A stretch of DNA of 64,000 nucleotides from MGBC102946 sp022793145 (GCA_947426265.1 CANEDJ010000001.1:1-64000); one strand, 5' to 3'. Shown: positions 43,104-51,956, counted from the first letter of the stretch. Made by a program: numbers and translations. Notes: generated from the sequence alone by a model not told the origin.

Positions 43104-43125
43104 ACCAATTTGGTCTTTTTGTTTT
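43102..43125 (+). terminator. Rho-independent terminator after rpsR
   Basis: AGACCA-ATT-TGGTCT hairpin overlapping the rpsR stop, followed by TTTTTG. Confidence 0.75.
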
Positions 43126-43145
43126 TGGAAAAATATTTACTAAAG

Positions 43146-43176
43146 AAAAGAACATATTTCGTAAGTATGTTCTTTT
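43146..43176 (-). terminator. Rho-independent terminator after gpsA
   Basis: An 11-bp perfect hairpin (43146-43156 with 43166-43176) with T-runs on both outer sides. It ends gpsA and may also work for plus-strand read-through. Confidence 0.8.
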
Positions 43177-44150
43177 TAATCTTTTTCAATCAAAAATTGT
43201 TTTAATGTTTCAGGATCTTTTCCGTTTTCTACAATGTCAAAAATCAAATCAATAATGGGCATATCTACATTTTGGTCTTTTGTAAGTTGATAAATAGACT
43301 TTAAAGTATAGAGCCCTTCAATTGTAGTAGAACATTTGTAATCTTCAATTTCATCTTTTGGTATTTTTTTCCCAATCAGTTGTCCAAAAGAAAAGTTTCT
43401 TGATTTAGGACTTGTACAGGTAAGAAGTAAATCCCCAAAACCAGCAAAAGAAAGAATTGTTTTTTTATCTCCACCAAGTTTATATATTAATTTTTTAATA
43501 TCATGTAGAGATTCTGTAATAAACATAGCTTTAGTTGATTCAGGTAATTGCATTCCATCTAATATTCCAGCTGCAATTGCAATCACATTTTTAATAGATC
43601 CACAGATTTCGATCCCTTTTATATCTTCTGTTACTCTAAACTTAAAGTATTCATTTTGAAACGCTTGAATAATGATAGAAGCCGTATCACTATTTGTTGT
43701 TCCTAAAGAAAGTCCAATTGGTATTTTTTTTACAATGTCAATCGCGAAAGATGGACCAGAAATAACTGCTAACTTATTTGTATTTATATATTTTTTTATA
43801 ACATCATCGACAAATAAACAGGTATCATTTTCAATTCCTTTGCTAGCAATGCATAAGTGTTGATGAGGTTTTAAAATGGAAGTCAATTCTTTTGCAACAT
43901 CGTCTACAAAAGCAGCTGGTACAGCAATTACAATTAATTCTTTATCTAGGATAGCTTCTTTCATATTGGTTGTAAAAGAAATATCCACAGGAATTGTGTA
44001 GTTTGGTAATTTTGAACTTGTTCTTTTTTTATCTAATTCTTCTATTTCTGTGGGAAACTTTGACCACATTGTCACTTCATTTTTATTATATTCTAAAACA
44101 CTTGCAAGAGCGATTCCATAAGCTCCAGTACCTAGGACAGCAATTTTCAC
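43176..44150 (-). CDS. gpsA: Glycerol-3-phosphate dehydrogenase (NAD(P)+)
   Basis: GpsA makes sn-glycerol-3-phosphate from dihydroxyacetone phosphate for phospholipid synthesis. I use the GTG at 44150 because AAAGGAGGAAT sits 7 bp upstream; the ATG at 44174 is upstream of that site. The 324-aa protein starts VKIAVLGTGAYGIALA with the Rossmann GxGxxG. The catalytic Lys region is GSIKNVIAIAAGILDGM near residue 187, followed by GFGDLLLTCTSPKSRN. It is the only minus-strand gene between 26.8 and 64 kb. Confidence 0.95.
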   Translation of the reverse strand: MKIAVLGTGAYGIALASVLEYNKNEVTMWSKFPTEIEELDKKRTSSKLPNYTIPVDISFTTNMKEAILDKELIVIAVPAAFVDDVAKELTSILKPHQHLCIASKGIENDTCLFVDDVIKKYINTNKLAVISGPSFAIDIVKKIPIGLSLGTTNSDTASIIIQAFQNEYFKFRVTEDIKGIEICGSIKNVIAIAAGILDGMQLPESTKAMFITESLHDIKKLIYKLGGDKKTILSFAGFGDLLLTCTSPKSRNFSFGQLIGKKIPKDEIEDYKCSTTIEGLYTLKSIYQLTKDQNVDMPIIDLIFDIVENGKDPETLKQFLIEKD

Positions 44151-44317
44151 GCAAATTCCTCCTTTATCATTCAACCATATTATAGCACATTTTTTATAAA
44201 TAAAAAATAATACATTACCGAAGTTTCTTCTCTCTAAAAAGCAATTGATGAAAAGCAGAGGTCTAATTATTTTAAAAAAGGATAAAATTTACTGTAGCAA
44301 AGAAAACAACAATATGA

Positions 44318-44326
44318 TAGAATAGT
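44318..44326 (+). promoter_or_regulatory. Candidate extended -10 promoter for the CPCC-domain gene
   Basis: TATGATAGAATAG resembles the recurrent TATGATATAAT motif, about 35 bp upstream of the ATG at 44361. Confidence 0.4.
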
Positions 44327-44360
44327 AAACAATTATTATGTCATGGGAAGGGTGTTTTGT

Positions 44361-46622
44361 ATGAGAAATGTGATTTCTACTCCATTTGGGAATTTTGAGG
44401 TGAAGCAAAATAACGAGCCATTAGAATTTAATTGCATAATTAAAAATTATTCATCAAATAAATCTCCGGCCTTAATTCGTCTATATGTAGTAGAAGTGGA
44501 AACCAAAGGACAAGACTCTCTAATTTGTGGATTTGAAAAGCCTATTTTTGAGAAGCTGAGTAAAGATGAACATTCAACGACATTATTTGTAGAAAATGAT
44601 ACTTTAGTATTAGGATTATGTAGTCTAAATCCGAATAAACAGACTTATATCATGACAACCAATGATGAATATGGTTTTACATATAAAACAGAAAATAAAA
44701 TAACTTTAATTCTTTGTTGTATAGAAAAAGATAAATTTAAAGATGCGAAAAAAGTGATAGAAAAAGCAATCAAAAGCGAAATAGAAGCGACTATGAATAT
44801 AAAGATTAAAAAAGAAAAAAAACCAAGTAAATCAATAGTTACGATTTTTCTATTTGGTTTACTATCGTTGGTTTATGTAGCATTTGCATTCCTTTTTATG
44901 AAATATAAAATAATTAGTAACGAAGCTTTAAAAAAGATAGGTATTGGAATTTTAGGAGTTTTATTGACATCTTTTGCGCTTGCTAATTTATCAGGTTCAA
45001 AAGAACAAAGAGAAAAGAAAAAAACAACATTTTTGATATCATTACTGTTACTAGCGATAATATTAATAGCAATGGGACTAACAACATATATAATATTAAC
45101 TAGAATTGGCATTGTTAAAAATGAAATGGTTCTAGGAATAGGTCTTACTATTGTAGCGCTAGCAATCTTGTGCTTGTTTGTGTCAGAATATAAAATAGAA
45201 AGAAATAGTCAGAGTCAAATTGTAAAAAAAAAGAATGTCAATGAAATAGAAGGGTTGAATAGAAAAACGGAACAATTAAATCCATTTGTTTTAAATTTTT
45301 CTATTATGTTTCCAAGGAGTTTAAAAGAAAGTTGGATAAGCTTAGTAGACAAACTTCAAATACAAGAAATGAAAGCAAGTGAGCAAGTAACAACTTATCA
45401 ATTATCAGGAGAAATGGTAAAACTTTTTAATCATATAGAATTAGAAGAATTGGATATGGCGGATTTAACAGAAACAGAGAAATTAATGCTATATTGTGTT
45501 TATACAAGACATAAAAATGGTTATATCAGAGAGAAATATGTAAAAAAAATATTAGAGATGGAATTATCTGAGTGGGAGTTCCCATTTTTGTTAAAATTGA
45601 GTGGAGAATATATATATGAAATTTTAATGATCATTTATAATTGTTTACAAAATAAAGATAATCAAAAATTGAAAGAATTTGCGAAAAATAATAAAGAATT
45701 ATTATGTGAAGAATATGCAAGAATGCTTAAATATTGGAATCAATTTTATAGAACTAAAAAAATAAGATTTCATAATTATATAGGAAAAAAACTATTTTAT
45801 GAATGCTATGGTTATACTAGAAAATATGAAAAGAAGAGATACCAGTGTGCATGTTGTGAAAAGAAAACTATATTTGGATATTTAATTCATTATTATAATG
45901 AACCATGTCCAGTTTGTTATTGGCAAAATAATGGTTTTCAAAATAGTAATTTAGAACAGGAAGGAATAAACGGAATAACACTTAAAAAAGCAAAGGAAAA
46001 TTATCAACAAATAGGAGCTATAAAAGAAGAGTATGTATCTCTTGTTAGAAAGGCAACGGAAAAAGAAATAATTAAACCAAATGTAGATCAGATTTTAAAA
46101 CTGTTGAGACTAACTCTTGTTCAAGAAGGATTCGTAAGAAAAGAAGAAGGAATATATGAAAAGAAAAATCAGAGTTTTAAAATTACTTATCATGATGGCT
46201 ATTTATTAATAGAAAAGGCGAAAAGTACAAAAGATATAAAAGAAAATATTTGGGAAAAAATAGGAAGTGTGAAAATTGAACTGGATAATCAATCTTTTGT
46301 AAAGAAAGTAGTGACAATTCTAAAAAAATCACAAGAAAAGAAAAAAACAATCAGATTAAAAAAAGCTGAAAAAGAAAAAGTGGTAGAAGAAGAGATAAAT
46401 GCTTGGAATCCACTAGGGTTAATTAAGAATGATAGTCCAAAAGGAGAATATCAATTAGAAATAAAAAAAATTACAACGAAGTTAAGTAAACTAAAATCAG
46501 AAAAAGAATTACAAGAACATATTGAACAAGTATTTCAAAAATTATTTGGAGAAGACCTTTTTATTGATAAGAAAAAAGAAATAGAAAAAATTGCAAATAA
46601 AATTTGGAAAAAGGTAAAATGA
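44361..46622 (+). CDS. Membrane protein with C-terminal-half CPCC cysteine-rich domain, unknown function
   Basis: This 753-aa protein is not one I recognise as a whole. Residues 1-150 form a soluble beta-rich region. About residues 155-280 hold four membrane segments. A long cytoplasmic-looking helical region follows. Near residues 493-556 is a CPCC-type module: YQCACCEKKTIFGY, then EPCPVCYWQNNGFQ and GINGITLKKAKENYQQIGA. This matches the Cys-rich CPCC domain, thought to bind metal. The last third is rich in Lys and Glu. GAAGGGTG precedes the ATG at 44361; an earlier ATG at 44343 is possible. It stands alone between gpsA and the S10 operon. Confidence 0.7.
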   Translation: MRNVISTPFGNFEVKQNNEPLEFNCIIKNYSSNKSPALIRLYVVEVETKGQDSLICGFEKPIFEKLSKDEHSTTLFVENDTLVLGLCSLNPNKQTYIMTTNDEYGFTYKTENKITLILCCIEKDKFKDAKKVIEKAIKSEIEATMNIKIKKEKKPSKSIVTIFLFGLLSLVYVAFAFLFMKYKIISNEALKKIGIGILGVLLTSFALANLSGSKEQREKKKTTFLISLLLLAIILIAMGLTTYIILTRIGIVKNEMVLGIGLTIVALAILCLFVSEYKIERNSQSQIVKKKNVNEIEGLNRKTEQLNPFVLNFSIMFPRSLKESWISLVDKLQIQEMKASEQVTTYQLSGEMVKLFNHIELEELDMADLTETEKLMLYCVYTRHKNGYIREKYVKKILEMELSEWEFPFLLKLSGEYIYEILMIIYNCLQNKDNQKLKEFAKNNKELLCEEYARMLKYWNQFYRTKKIRFHNYIGKKLFYECYGYTRKYEKKRYQCACCEKKTIFGYLIHYYNEPCPVCYWQNNGFQNSNLEQEGINGITLKKAKENYQQIGAIKEEYVSLVRKATEKEIIKPNVDQILKLLRLTLVQEGFVRKEEGIYEKKNQSFKITYHDGYLLIEKAKSTKDIKENIWEKIGSVKIELDNQSFVKKVVTILKKSQEKKKTIRLKKAEKEKVVEEEINAWNPLGLIKNDSPKGEYQLEIKKITTKLSKLKSEKELQEHIEQVFQKLFGEDLFIDKKKEIEKIANKIWKKVK

Positions 46623-46628
46623 AACAGA

Positions 46629-46658
46629 AAAGTACAAAAGTGCTTTTTTTATTTTGCA
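46629..46658 (+). terminator. Rho-independent terminator before the S10 operon
   Basis: AAAAGTAC pairs with GTGCTTTT (one G-U) around AAAA, followed by TTT. It insulates the ribosomal operon. Confidence 0.75.
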
Positions 46659-46705
46659 TGATAGAAATTTGATACAAAAAAATATCAAAAAATCATAAAA
46701 AAGTG

Positions 46706-46734
46706 TTGCAATTCATACAATTATCGTGTATACT
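46706..46734 (+). promoter_or_regulatory. SigA-type promoter of the S10-spc-alpha operon
   Basis: TTGCAA (46706-46711), 17-bp spacer, TATACT (46729-46734). It drives at least 29 genes; no other convincing promoter or terminator is seen until after rplQ. Confidence 0.8.
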
Positions 46735-46740
46735 TTTGAA

Positions 46741-46860
46741 TGTGTGGCATGCATTGATGTGTGAGGTTGCTGATACGCCCGGTTAAGTTGTAAAATAATT
46801 TAAAAGGGAATTCGGGTTTTTACACGGAGCAAGTCTATACTGGATATAGGCGAGAGGAGG
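46741..46860 (+). promoter_or_regulatory. S10 operon leader (probable r-protein autoregulatory RNA)
   Basis: The predicted 5' untranslated region of about 125 nt contains GTGTGAGGTTGCTGATACGC, a CCCG/CGGG stem (about 46778-46819), and ACGGAGCAAGTCTATACT just before the ribosome binding site. These blocks look like the conserved leader preceding rpsJ in Bacilli, thought to mediate L4-type autoregulation. Recognition is from memory of the family, not a computed match. Confidence 0.6.
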
Positions 46861-46868
46861 ATATAAAT

Positions 46869-47177
46869 ATGTCTAAGACAAAAGTTCGCATCAAATTGAA
46901 AGCATTTGAACACAAGAGTTTAGATACAGCTTGTGCAAAAATTGTAGAAACTGTAAAAAGAACTGGTGGAGAAGTAAGTGGTCCAATTCCACTTCCAACA
47001 GAAGTAGAAAAAATCACTATTTTAAGAGCTGTTCACAAATATAAAGATTCTCGTGAACAATTTGAAAAGAGAACACACAAAAGACTTATTGATATCAATA
47101 ATCCAAGTAAGGAGACTATTGAGGCTTTAACTCATTTAGATATCCCAAGTGGTGTTGATATTCAGATCAAATTATAA
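46869..47177 (+). CDS. rpsJ: 30S ribosomal protein S10
   Basis: S10 binds the 30S head and also acts in antitermination with NusB. The 102-aa protein has KVRIKLKAFEHKSLD, GPIPLPTEVEKITILRA and the family HxxSREQFE-type segment (KYKDSREQFEKRTHKRLIDI), with the usual ending LDIPSGVDIQIKL. First gene of the S10 operon, behind the leader and a GAGGAGGA ribosome binding site. Confidence 0.98.
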   Translation: MSKTKVRIKLKAFEHKSLDTACAKIVETVKRTGGEVSGPIPLPTEVEKITILRAVHKYKDSREQFEKRTHKRLIDINNPSKETIEALTHLDIPSGVDIQIKL

Positions 47178-47192
47178 TTAGGAGGAAAAGTT

Positions 47193-47960
47193 ATGAAAAA
47201 AGGAATCTTAGGTCGTAAAATTGGAATGACTCAAGTATTTACACAATCAGGCAAATTGATTCCAGTAACTGTTGTATCTGTAGAACCAAATGTGGTAACA
47301 CAAATTAAGACTATGGAAAATGATGGTTACGAAGCAATTCAACTTGGATTTGATACAAAGAGAGAAAAGTTAGCGACAAAAGCTTCTATTGGTCATACCA
47401 ATAAAGCAAATACTACACCTAAGCGCTTCTTTAGAGAAATTAGAGGTGTAGATATAAACAACTATTCTTTAGGGCAAGAAGTAAAAGTAGATACTTTCGT
47501 TGAAGGAGAAGTTGTTGATGTTACAGGAGTAACAAAAGGAAAAGGTTTCCAAGGTGTTATTAAACGTCACGGACAAAGTCGTGGGCCTATGGGACACGGA
47601 TCACATTATCATAGAAAACCAGGTTCAATGGGAACTATGAGACCAATGCGTGTATTCAAAGGTAAAAAATTACCAGGACATATGGGACAATTGACAGTGA
47701 CAATTCAAAACTTAGAAGTTGTAGCTGTTGATTTAGAAAATAATGTAATTTTAATCAAAGGTAATGTTCCAGGAGCTAAAAATTCATTAGTAATTATTGA
47801 ATCAGCTGTAAAAAATCCTGATAAAGTAAACGCAAGAGAAGAATTGATTTCTTACGTTACAGAAAAAACACCTGAGAATCCAGAAAGCACAGAAGTAGAA
47901 GCAACTGTAGAAACTGAATCAGAAACAGTTACAGAAGAAACTACTGAAGTGACTGAGTAA
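47193..47960 (+). CDS. rplC: 50S ribosomal protein L3 with acidic C-terminal extension
   Basis: L3 is an early-assembly 23S-binding protein near the peptidyl-transferase centre. Residues 1 to about 210 are standard: GILGRKIGMTQVF, the loop GVTKGKGFQGVIKRHG, and the tip GPMGHGSHYHRKPGSMG. At 255 aa it is about 45 residues longer than the usual 209. The extra tail is Glu/Thr-rich (SYVTEKTPENPESTEVEA followed by repeated ETxTEE) and probably disordered. AGGAGGAA precedes the ATG. Confidence 0.96.
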   Translation: MKKGILGRKIGMTQVFTQSGKLIPVTVVSVEPNVVTQIKTMENDGYEAIQLGFDTKREKLATKASIGHTNKANTTPKRFFREIRGVDINNYSLGQEVKVDTFVEGEVVDVTGVTKGKGFQGVIKRHGQSRGPMGHGSHYHRKPGSMGTMRPMRVFKGKKLPGHMGQLTVTIQNLEVVAVDLENNVILIKGNVPGAKNSLVIIESAVKNPDKVNAREELISYVTEKTPENPESTEVEATVETESETVTEETTEVTE

Positions 47961-47971
47961 GGAGGAATAGT

Positions 47972-48595
47972 ATGGAAAAATTATCTGTATTAAATATAAA
48001 AGGTGAAAAAGTTAAAGATATTACCTTAAACGAAACAGTATGGGGTATTACTCCAAACGATGCTGTATTATATGATGCAATTACATTAACAAGAAATGCT
48101 TTAAGACAAGGTACTGCAGACACTAAAACTCGTAGTGAAGTAAGTGGTGGAGGTAGAAAACCATGGAAGCAAAAGGGTACAGGACGCGCTAGACAAGGAA
48201 GTACTCGTGCACCTCATTGGATTAAAGGTGGAATTGTATTTGGACCACATCCAAGAAGCTATAGTAAGAAAATGAACAGAAAAGAAAGAAGATTGGCTTT
48301 AAAATCTGCTCTATCTTATAAAGTAATTGATAAAGAATTAACAATTGTAGATAGCTTTATCGCAGAAACAAACAAAACAAAAGATATGAAAAATATCTTA
48401 GCAAATTTAAAAGCAGAAGGTAAAACATTAATTGTAGTAGAAGAATTAAATGACAATGTTATTTTGGGAACTCGTAATTTATCAAATATTGTTTTACTTG
48501 AAGCATCTGAAATCAACACATTAGATATTGTTGCAGCAGATAAAATGATTATTACTGAGGCAGCAGTAAAAGCAATTGAGGAGGTGCTTGTATAA
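47972..48595 (+). CDS. rplD: 50S ribosomal protein L4
   Basis: L4 lines the exit tunnel and is the classic autorepressor of the S10 operon. The 207-aa protein has the tunnel loop RSEVSGGGRKPWKQKGTGRA followed by RQGSTRAPHW, and the core RKERRLALKSALS. It ends one base into the rplW start (TAATG). Confidence 0.97.
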   Translation: MEKLSVLNIKGEKVKDITLNETVWGITPNDAVLYDAITLTRNALRQGTADTKTRSEVSGGGRKPWKQKGTGRARQGSTRAPHWIKGGIVFGPHPRSYSKKMNRKERRLALKSALSYKVIDKELTIVDSFIAETNKTKDMKNILANLKAEGKTLIVVEELNDNVILGTRNLSNIVLLEASEINTLDIVAADKMIITEAAVKAIEEVLV

Positions 48596-48870
48596 TGAAT
48601 TATAGAAGTATTATAAAAGCTCCAATTATAACTGAAAAAAGTGCTGAATTAGCAGAACACAATACTTATGTATTTAGTGTTGATACAAAAGCAAATAAAA
48701 CAGCAATTAAGCAAGCAATAGAAAACATTTTCAATGTAAAAGTAGAAAGCGTTAATACAATTAACGTAAAACCAAAGAAAAAAAGAGTTGGTCGTTATGT
48801 AGGTAAGACTAACAGAGTAAAAAAAGCAATTGTTAAATTAAAAGAAGGAAGTTCAATTGAACTTAACTAA
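48595..48870 (+). CDS. rplW: 50S ribosomal protein L23
   Basis: L23 sits at the tunnel exit and docks trigger factor and SRP. The 91-aa protein has the typical IIKAPIITEKSAELAE, NKTAIKQAIENIFNVKVESV and the basic GRYVGKTNRVKKAIVKL. The ATG overlaps the rplD stop by one base, so translation is coupled. Confidence 0.97.
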   Translation: MNYRSIIKAPIITEKSAELAEHNTYVFSVDTKANKTAIKQAIENIFNVKVESVNTINVKPKKKRVGRYVGKTNRVKKAIVKLKEGSSIELN

Positions 48871-48890
48871 CGAATTAGGAGGACACATAT

Positions 48891-49721
48891 ATGGCGATTA
48901 AAACATATAAACCAATGACCAATGGTACTCGTGGGATGTCAAAATTAATCAACGATGAAATTACAAAGACAACTCCAGAAAAATCATTAGTTGTTACATT
49001 AAAGAAAAATGGTGGTCGTAACAACCAAGGTAGAATTACAGTTAGACACCGCGGTGGTGGAGCAAAAAGAAAATACCGTATCATTGATTTCAAAAGAAAC
49101 AAAGATGGTGTTATTGGAACAGTTGCTTCTATCGAATATGACCCAAACAGAACAGCTAACATTGCTTTAATTAAATATGCCGATGGAGAAAAAAGATATA
49201 TTATCGCTCCAAAAGGATTAAAAGTTGGAATGAAAGTAGAAAGTGGAGAAAATGCAGATATCAAAGTTGGTAATGCATTACCATTAGCAAATATTCCAGA
49301 AGGTACAATGGTTCATAATATTGAATTAAAACCTGGAAAAGGTGGAGAACTTGCTCGTTCAGCTGGATCTTCAGTTCAAATATTAGGACGTGAAGGAAGA
49401 TATACATTGCTTCGATTAACAAGCGGAGAAGTACGTAAGGTATTAAGTACTTGTAAAGCAACTATCGGAGAAGTAGGAAATGCAGATCATGAATTAGTAA
49501 AGATTGGTAAAGCAGGTCGTAAAAGACATATGGGTATCCGTCCAACTGTTCGTGGTTCTGTTATGAACCCTAATGACCACCCTCATGGTGGAGGAGAAGG
49601 ACGTGCGCCAATCGGACGTAAGGGACCAGTTACTCCATGGGGTAAACCAGCATTAGGATATAAGACAAGAGACAGCAAAAAAGCTTCAAATAAGTTAATT
49701 GTTCGTCGTCGTAACAAATAG
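48891..49721 (+). CDS. rplB: 50S ribosomal protein L2
   Basis: L2 is a large 23S-binding protein needed for peptidyl-transferase function and subunit joining. The 276-aa protein has AIKTYKPMTNGTRGMSK, GRNNQGRITVRHRGGGAKR, and the near-universal NPNDHPHGGGEGRAPIGRKG near residue 225. AGGAGGAC precedes the ATG. Confidence 0.98.
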   Translation: MAIKTYKPMTNGTRGMSKLINDEITKTTPEKSLVVTLKKNGGRNNQGRITVRHRGGGAKRKYRIIDFKRNKDGVIGTVASIEYDPNRTANIALIKYADGEKRYIIAPKGLKVGMKVESGENADIKVGNALPLANIPEGTMVHNIELKPGKGGELARSAGSSVQILGREGRYTLLRLTSGEVRKVLSTCKATIGEVGNADHELVKIGKAGRKRHMGIRPTVRGSVMNPNDHPHGGGEGRAPIGRKGPVTPWGKPALGYKTRDSKKASNKLIVRRRNK

Positions 49722-49737
49722 TGAAAGGATGGTTTAA

Positions 49738-50010
49738 ATGGCTAGAAGTTTAAAAAAGGGACCTTTCGTTGATAAAAGTTTAATGAATAAGGTTAAAAAA
49801 GTAAATGAATCTGGAAAAAAAGAAGTAATTAAAACATGGTCACGCCGTTCAACAATTTATCCTGAATTTATTGGACACACATTTGCTGTTCATAATGGTA
49901 AAGAATTTATTCCTGTTTATGTAACAGAAGACATGGTAGGACATAAATTAGGAGAGTTTGCTTTAACTCGTAAATTTGGCGGACATGGTGACGACAAAGG
50001 TAAAAAATAG
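49738..50010 (+). CDS. rpsS: 30S ribosomal protein S19
   Basis: S19 is in the 30S head near the A site. The 90-aa protein has MARSLKKGPFVDKSLM, TWSRRSTIYPEFIGHTFAVH, and the ending LGEFALTRKFGGHG. GAAAGGATGG precedes the ATG. Confidence 0.98.
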   Translation: MARSLKKGPFVDKSLMNKVKKVNESGKKEVIKTWSRRSTIYPEFIGHTFAVHNGKEFIPVYVTEDMVGHKLGEFALTRKFGGHGDDKGKK

Positions 50011-50030
50011 CAGGCGAAGGGAGGACTAAA

Positions 50031-50366
50031 ATGGAAGCAAAAGCGATTGCAAAGGGAGTAAGAATCCCAGCTCGTAAAGCTCGTTTAGTGATCGATTTAG
50101 TACGTGGTAAAGACGTAATCGAAGCTGATAAAATTTTAAATAACATGAATAAAGAAGCTGCAAGAATAATACGTAAAGTATTAACTTCTGCAGTAGCAAA
50201 TGCTGAAAACAACTTAGGTTTAGATAAAGAAAAATTAGTTGTAAAAGAAGCATATGTAAATGAAGGAGCTACAATGAAAAGAATGAGATTTGGTTCTCGT
50301 GGACATGTAGATCCAATCAAAAAAAGAACAAGTCATATTACAGTTATTGTAAGTGAGAAAAATTAA
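50031..50366 (+). CDS. rplV: 50S ribosomal protein L22
   Basis: L22 extends a hairpin into the exit tunnel (macrolide-sensitive region). The 111-aa protein has RIPARKARLVIDLVRGKDV, the assembly segment SAVANAENNLGLD, and the hairpin RMRFGSRGHVDPIKKRTSH. Standard position after rpsS; a GGGAGGAC ribosome binding site precedes it. Confidence 0.97.
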   Translation: MEAKAIAKGVRIPARKARLVIDLVRGKDVIEADKILNNMNKEAARIIRKVLTSAVANAENNLGLDKEKLVVKEAYVNEGATMKRMRFGSRGHVDPIKKRTSHITVIVSEKN

Positions 50367-50383
50367 GCAAAGGAGGGTAACTG

Positions 50384-51064
50384 ATGGGTCAAAAAGTTAG
50401 TCCAGTCGGACTTAGAATGGGAATCAATAAAACTTGGGAATCTAAGTGGTATGCAGATAACAAAGATTTTGCTAAGTTTTTAAATAATGATGTACAGATT
50501 CGCGCATATTTATCTAAAAGATTAAAAGACGCAGCAGTTTCAAGTATTCTTATCGAAAGAACCGCTAAAAAGACAGACGTAATTATTAACACTGCAAAAC
50601 CTGGTGTTGTTATTGGTCATGGCGGAGATGAAATTGAAAAAATAAAAAAAGAATTATCAAAATTAGTAAAAGAAGAGATTCAAATTTCAATTATGGAAAT
50701 TAAGAATCCAGATGTAGATGCAGCACTTGTTGCAGAAAATATTGCACATCAAATCGAAGGCCGTGTTTCATTCAGAATTGCGCAAAAAAGAGCGATTCGT
50801 AATGCAATGAAAGCTGGGGCAAAAGGAATTAAAACTTCTGTATCAGGTCGTTTAGGTGGAGCTGATATGGCAAGAACAGAAGGATATACAGAAGGTAACA
50901 TTCCACTTCATACTTTAAGAGCAGATATTGATTATGCTCATAAAGAAGCTGATACAACTTATGGAAAAATCGGTGTAAAAGTATGGATTTACAAAGGAGA
51001 AATACTTCCTGGTGCAAAAAATAAGGGAGGTAATGAAAATGGCAGTCATTCCAAAAAGAACTAA
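50384..51064 (+). CDS. rpsC: 30S ribosomal protein S3
   Basis: S3 forms part of the mRNA entry tunnel. The 226-aa protein has MGQKVSPVGLRMGINKTWES, a KH domain with VVIGHGGDEIEKIKKEL near residue 75, and the C-terminal fold with YGKIGVKVWIYKGE. Its last 26 bp overlap the rplP start. The tail GNENGSHSKKN is Lys/Asn-rich and poorly conserved. Confidence 0.97.
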   Translation: MGQKVSPVGLRMGINKTWESKWYADNKDFAKFLNNDVQIRAYLSKRLKDAAVSSILIERTAKKTDVIINTAKPGVVIGHGGDEIEKIKKELSKLVKEEIQISIMEIKNPDVDAALVAENIAHQIEGRVSFRIAQKRAIRNAMKAGAKGIKTSVSGRLGGADMARTEGYTEGNIPLHTLRADIDYAHKEADTTYGKIGVKVWIYKGEILPGAKNKGGNENGSHSKKN

Positions 51065-51473
51065 ATATCGTAGACCTCATCGTTTAAGATATGATGGAGT
51101 TACGAAAGGAAATAAAGAACTTCATTTTGGTGAATATGGATTAATGGCAATGGAGGGAACTTGGATTACACAACAACAAATTGAATCTGCTCGTGTTGCT
51201 ATGACTCGTTATATGAAGCGTGGAGGAAAAGTATGGATTAACATATTCCCACACTTATCATTAACTAAAATCCCATTAGAAACTCGTATGGGTAAAGGTA
51301 AAGGTCAACCAGAAGCTTGGGTTGCAGTAGTAAAAAAAGGAAAAATCATGTTTGAAATTGGAGGCGTTAGTGAAGAAACAGCTCGCGAAGCATTAAGACT
51401 TGCTATGCATAAACTTCCAATTAAATGTAAATTTGTAAAAAAAGAAGAAAGTGGTGAGGCTAATGAAAAATAG
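51039..51473 (+). CDS. rplP: 50S ribosomal protein L16
   Basis: L16 organises the A-site tRNA region. I chose the ATG at 51039 after GGGAGGT; it gives MAVIPKRTKYRRPHRLRYDG (144 aa). Also seen are GGKVWINIFPHLSLTKIPLE, TRMGKGKGQPEAWVAVV and HKLPIKCKFV. It overlaps both neighbours. Confidence 0.97.
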   Translation: MAVIPKRTKYRRPHRLRYDGVTKGNKELHFGEYGLMAMEGTWITQQQIESARVAMTRYMKRGGKVWINIFPHLSLTKIPLETRMGKGKGQPEAWVAVVKKGKIMFEIGGVSEETAREALRLAMHKLPIKCKFVKKEESGEANEK

Positions 51474-51654
51474 TGAAATTAGAGCAATGTCTAATGAAGA
51501 AATTTTGAAAAAGATTGAAGAATCTAATGAAGAATTATTTAATTTGCGTTTTAGCCAAGCTACTGGAAATTTAGAAAAACCATCAAGAATTAGAGAACTT
51601 AGAAAATTAGTAGCACGTATGAAAACGATTCTTCGTGAACGTGAAGGTAAATAG
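51463..51654 (+). CDS. rpmC: 50S ribosomal protein L29
   Basis: A two-helix protein (63 aa) at the tunnel exit. ATG at 51463 follows GGTGAGG. It has MSNEEILKKIEESNEELFN, LRFSQATGNLEKPSRIREL and the ending RMKTILREREGK. It starts within the last codons of rplP. Confidence 0.96.
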   Translation: MKNSEIRAMSNEEILKKIEESNEELFNLRFSQATGNLEKPSRIRELRKLVARMKTILREREGK

Positions 51655-51665
51655 GGAGGTAACGT

Positions 51666-51926
51666 ATGAAAGAAAATAAAGCTCGTGAATTAGTTGGTAA
51701 AGTAGTTAGCGACAAGAACGACAAAACAATTACTGTTTTAGTTGAAACTTATAAAACTGACCCATTATACAAAAAACGTGTTAAATATTCTAAAAAATTT
51801 ACTGCACATGATGAAAAAAATGAAGCAAAAACTGGAGATACTGTACGTATTGCAGAAACTAGACCACTATCTAGAACAAAACGTTTCCGTTTAGTTGAAA
51901 TAGTAGAAAAAGCAGTTATCTTATAA
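51666..51926 (+). CDS. rpsQ: 30S ribosomal protein S17
   Basis: A primary 16S-binding OB-fold protein (86 aa). Core segments are RELVGKVVSDKNDKTITVLV, YKKRVKYSKKFTAHDEKN and the signature GDTVRIAETRPLSRTKRFRL. GGGAGGT precedes the ATG, 12 bp after rpmC. Confidence 0.97.
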   Translation: MKENKARELVGKVVSDKNDKTITVLVETYKTDPLYKKRVKYSKKFTAHDEKNEAKTGDTVRIAETRPLSRTKRFRLVEIVEKAVIL

Positions 51927-51956
51927 TAGCTGTAACGGATAAAGGAGGATTCATAT

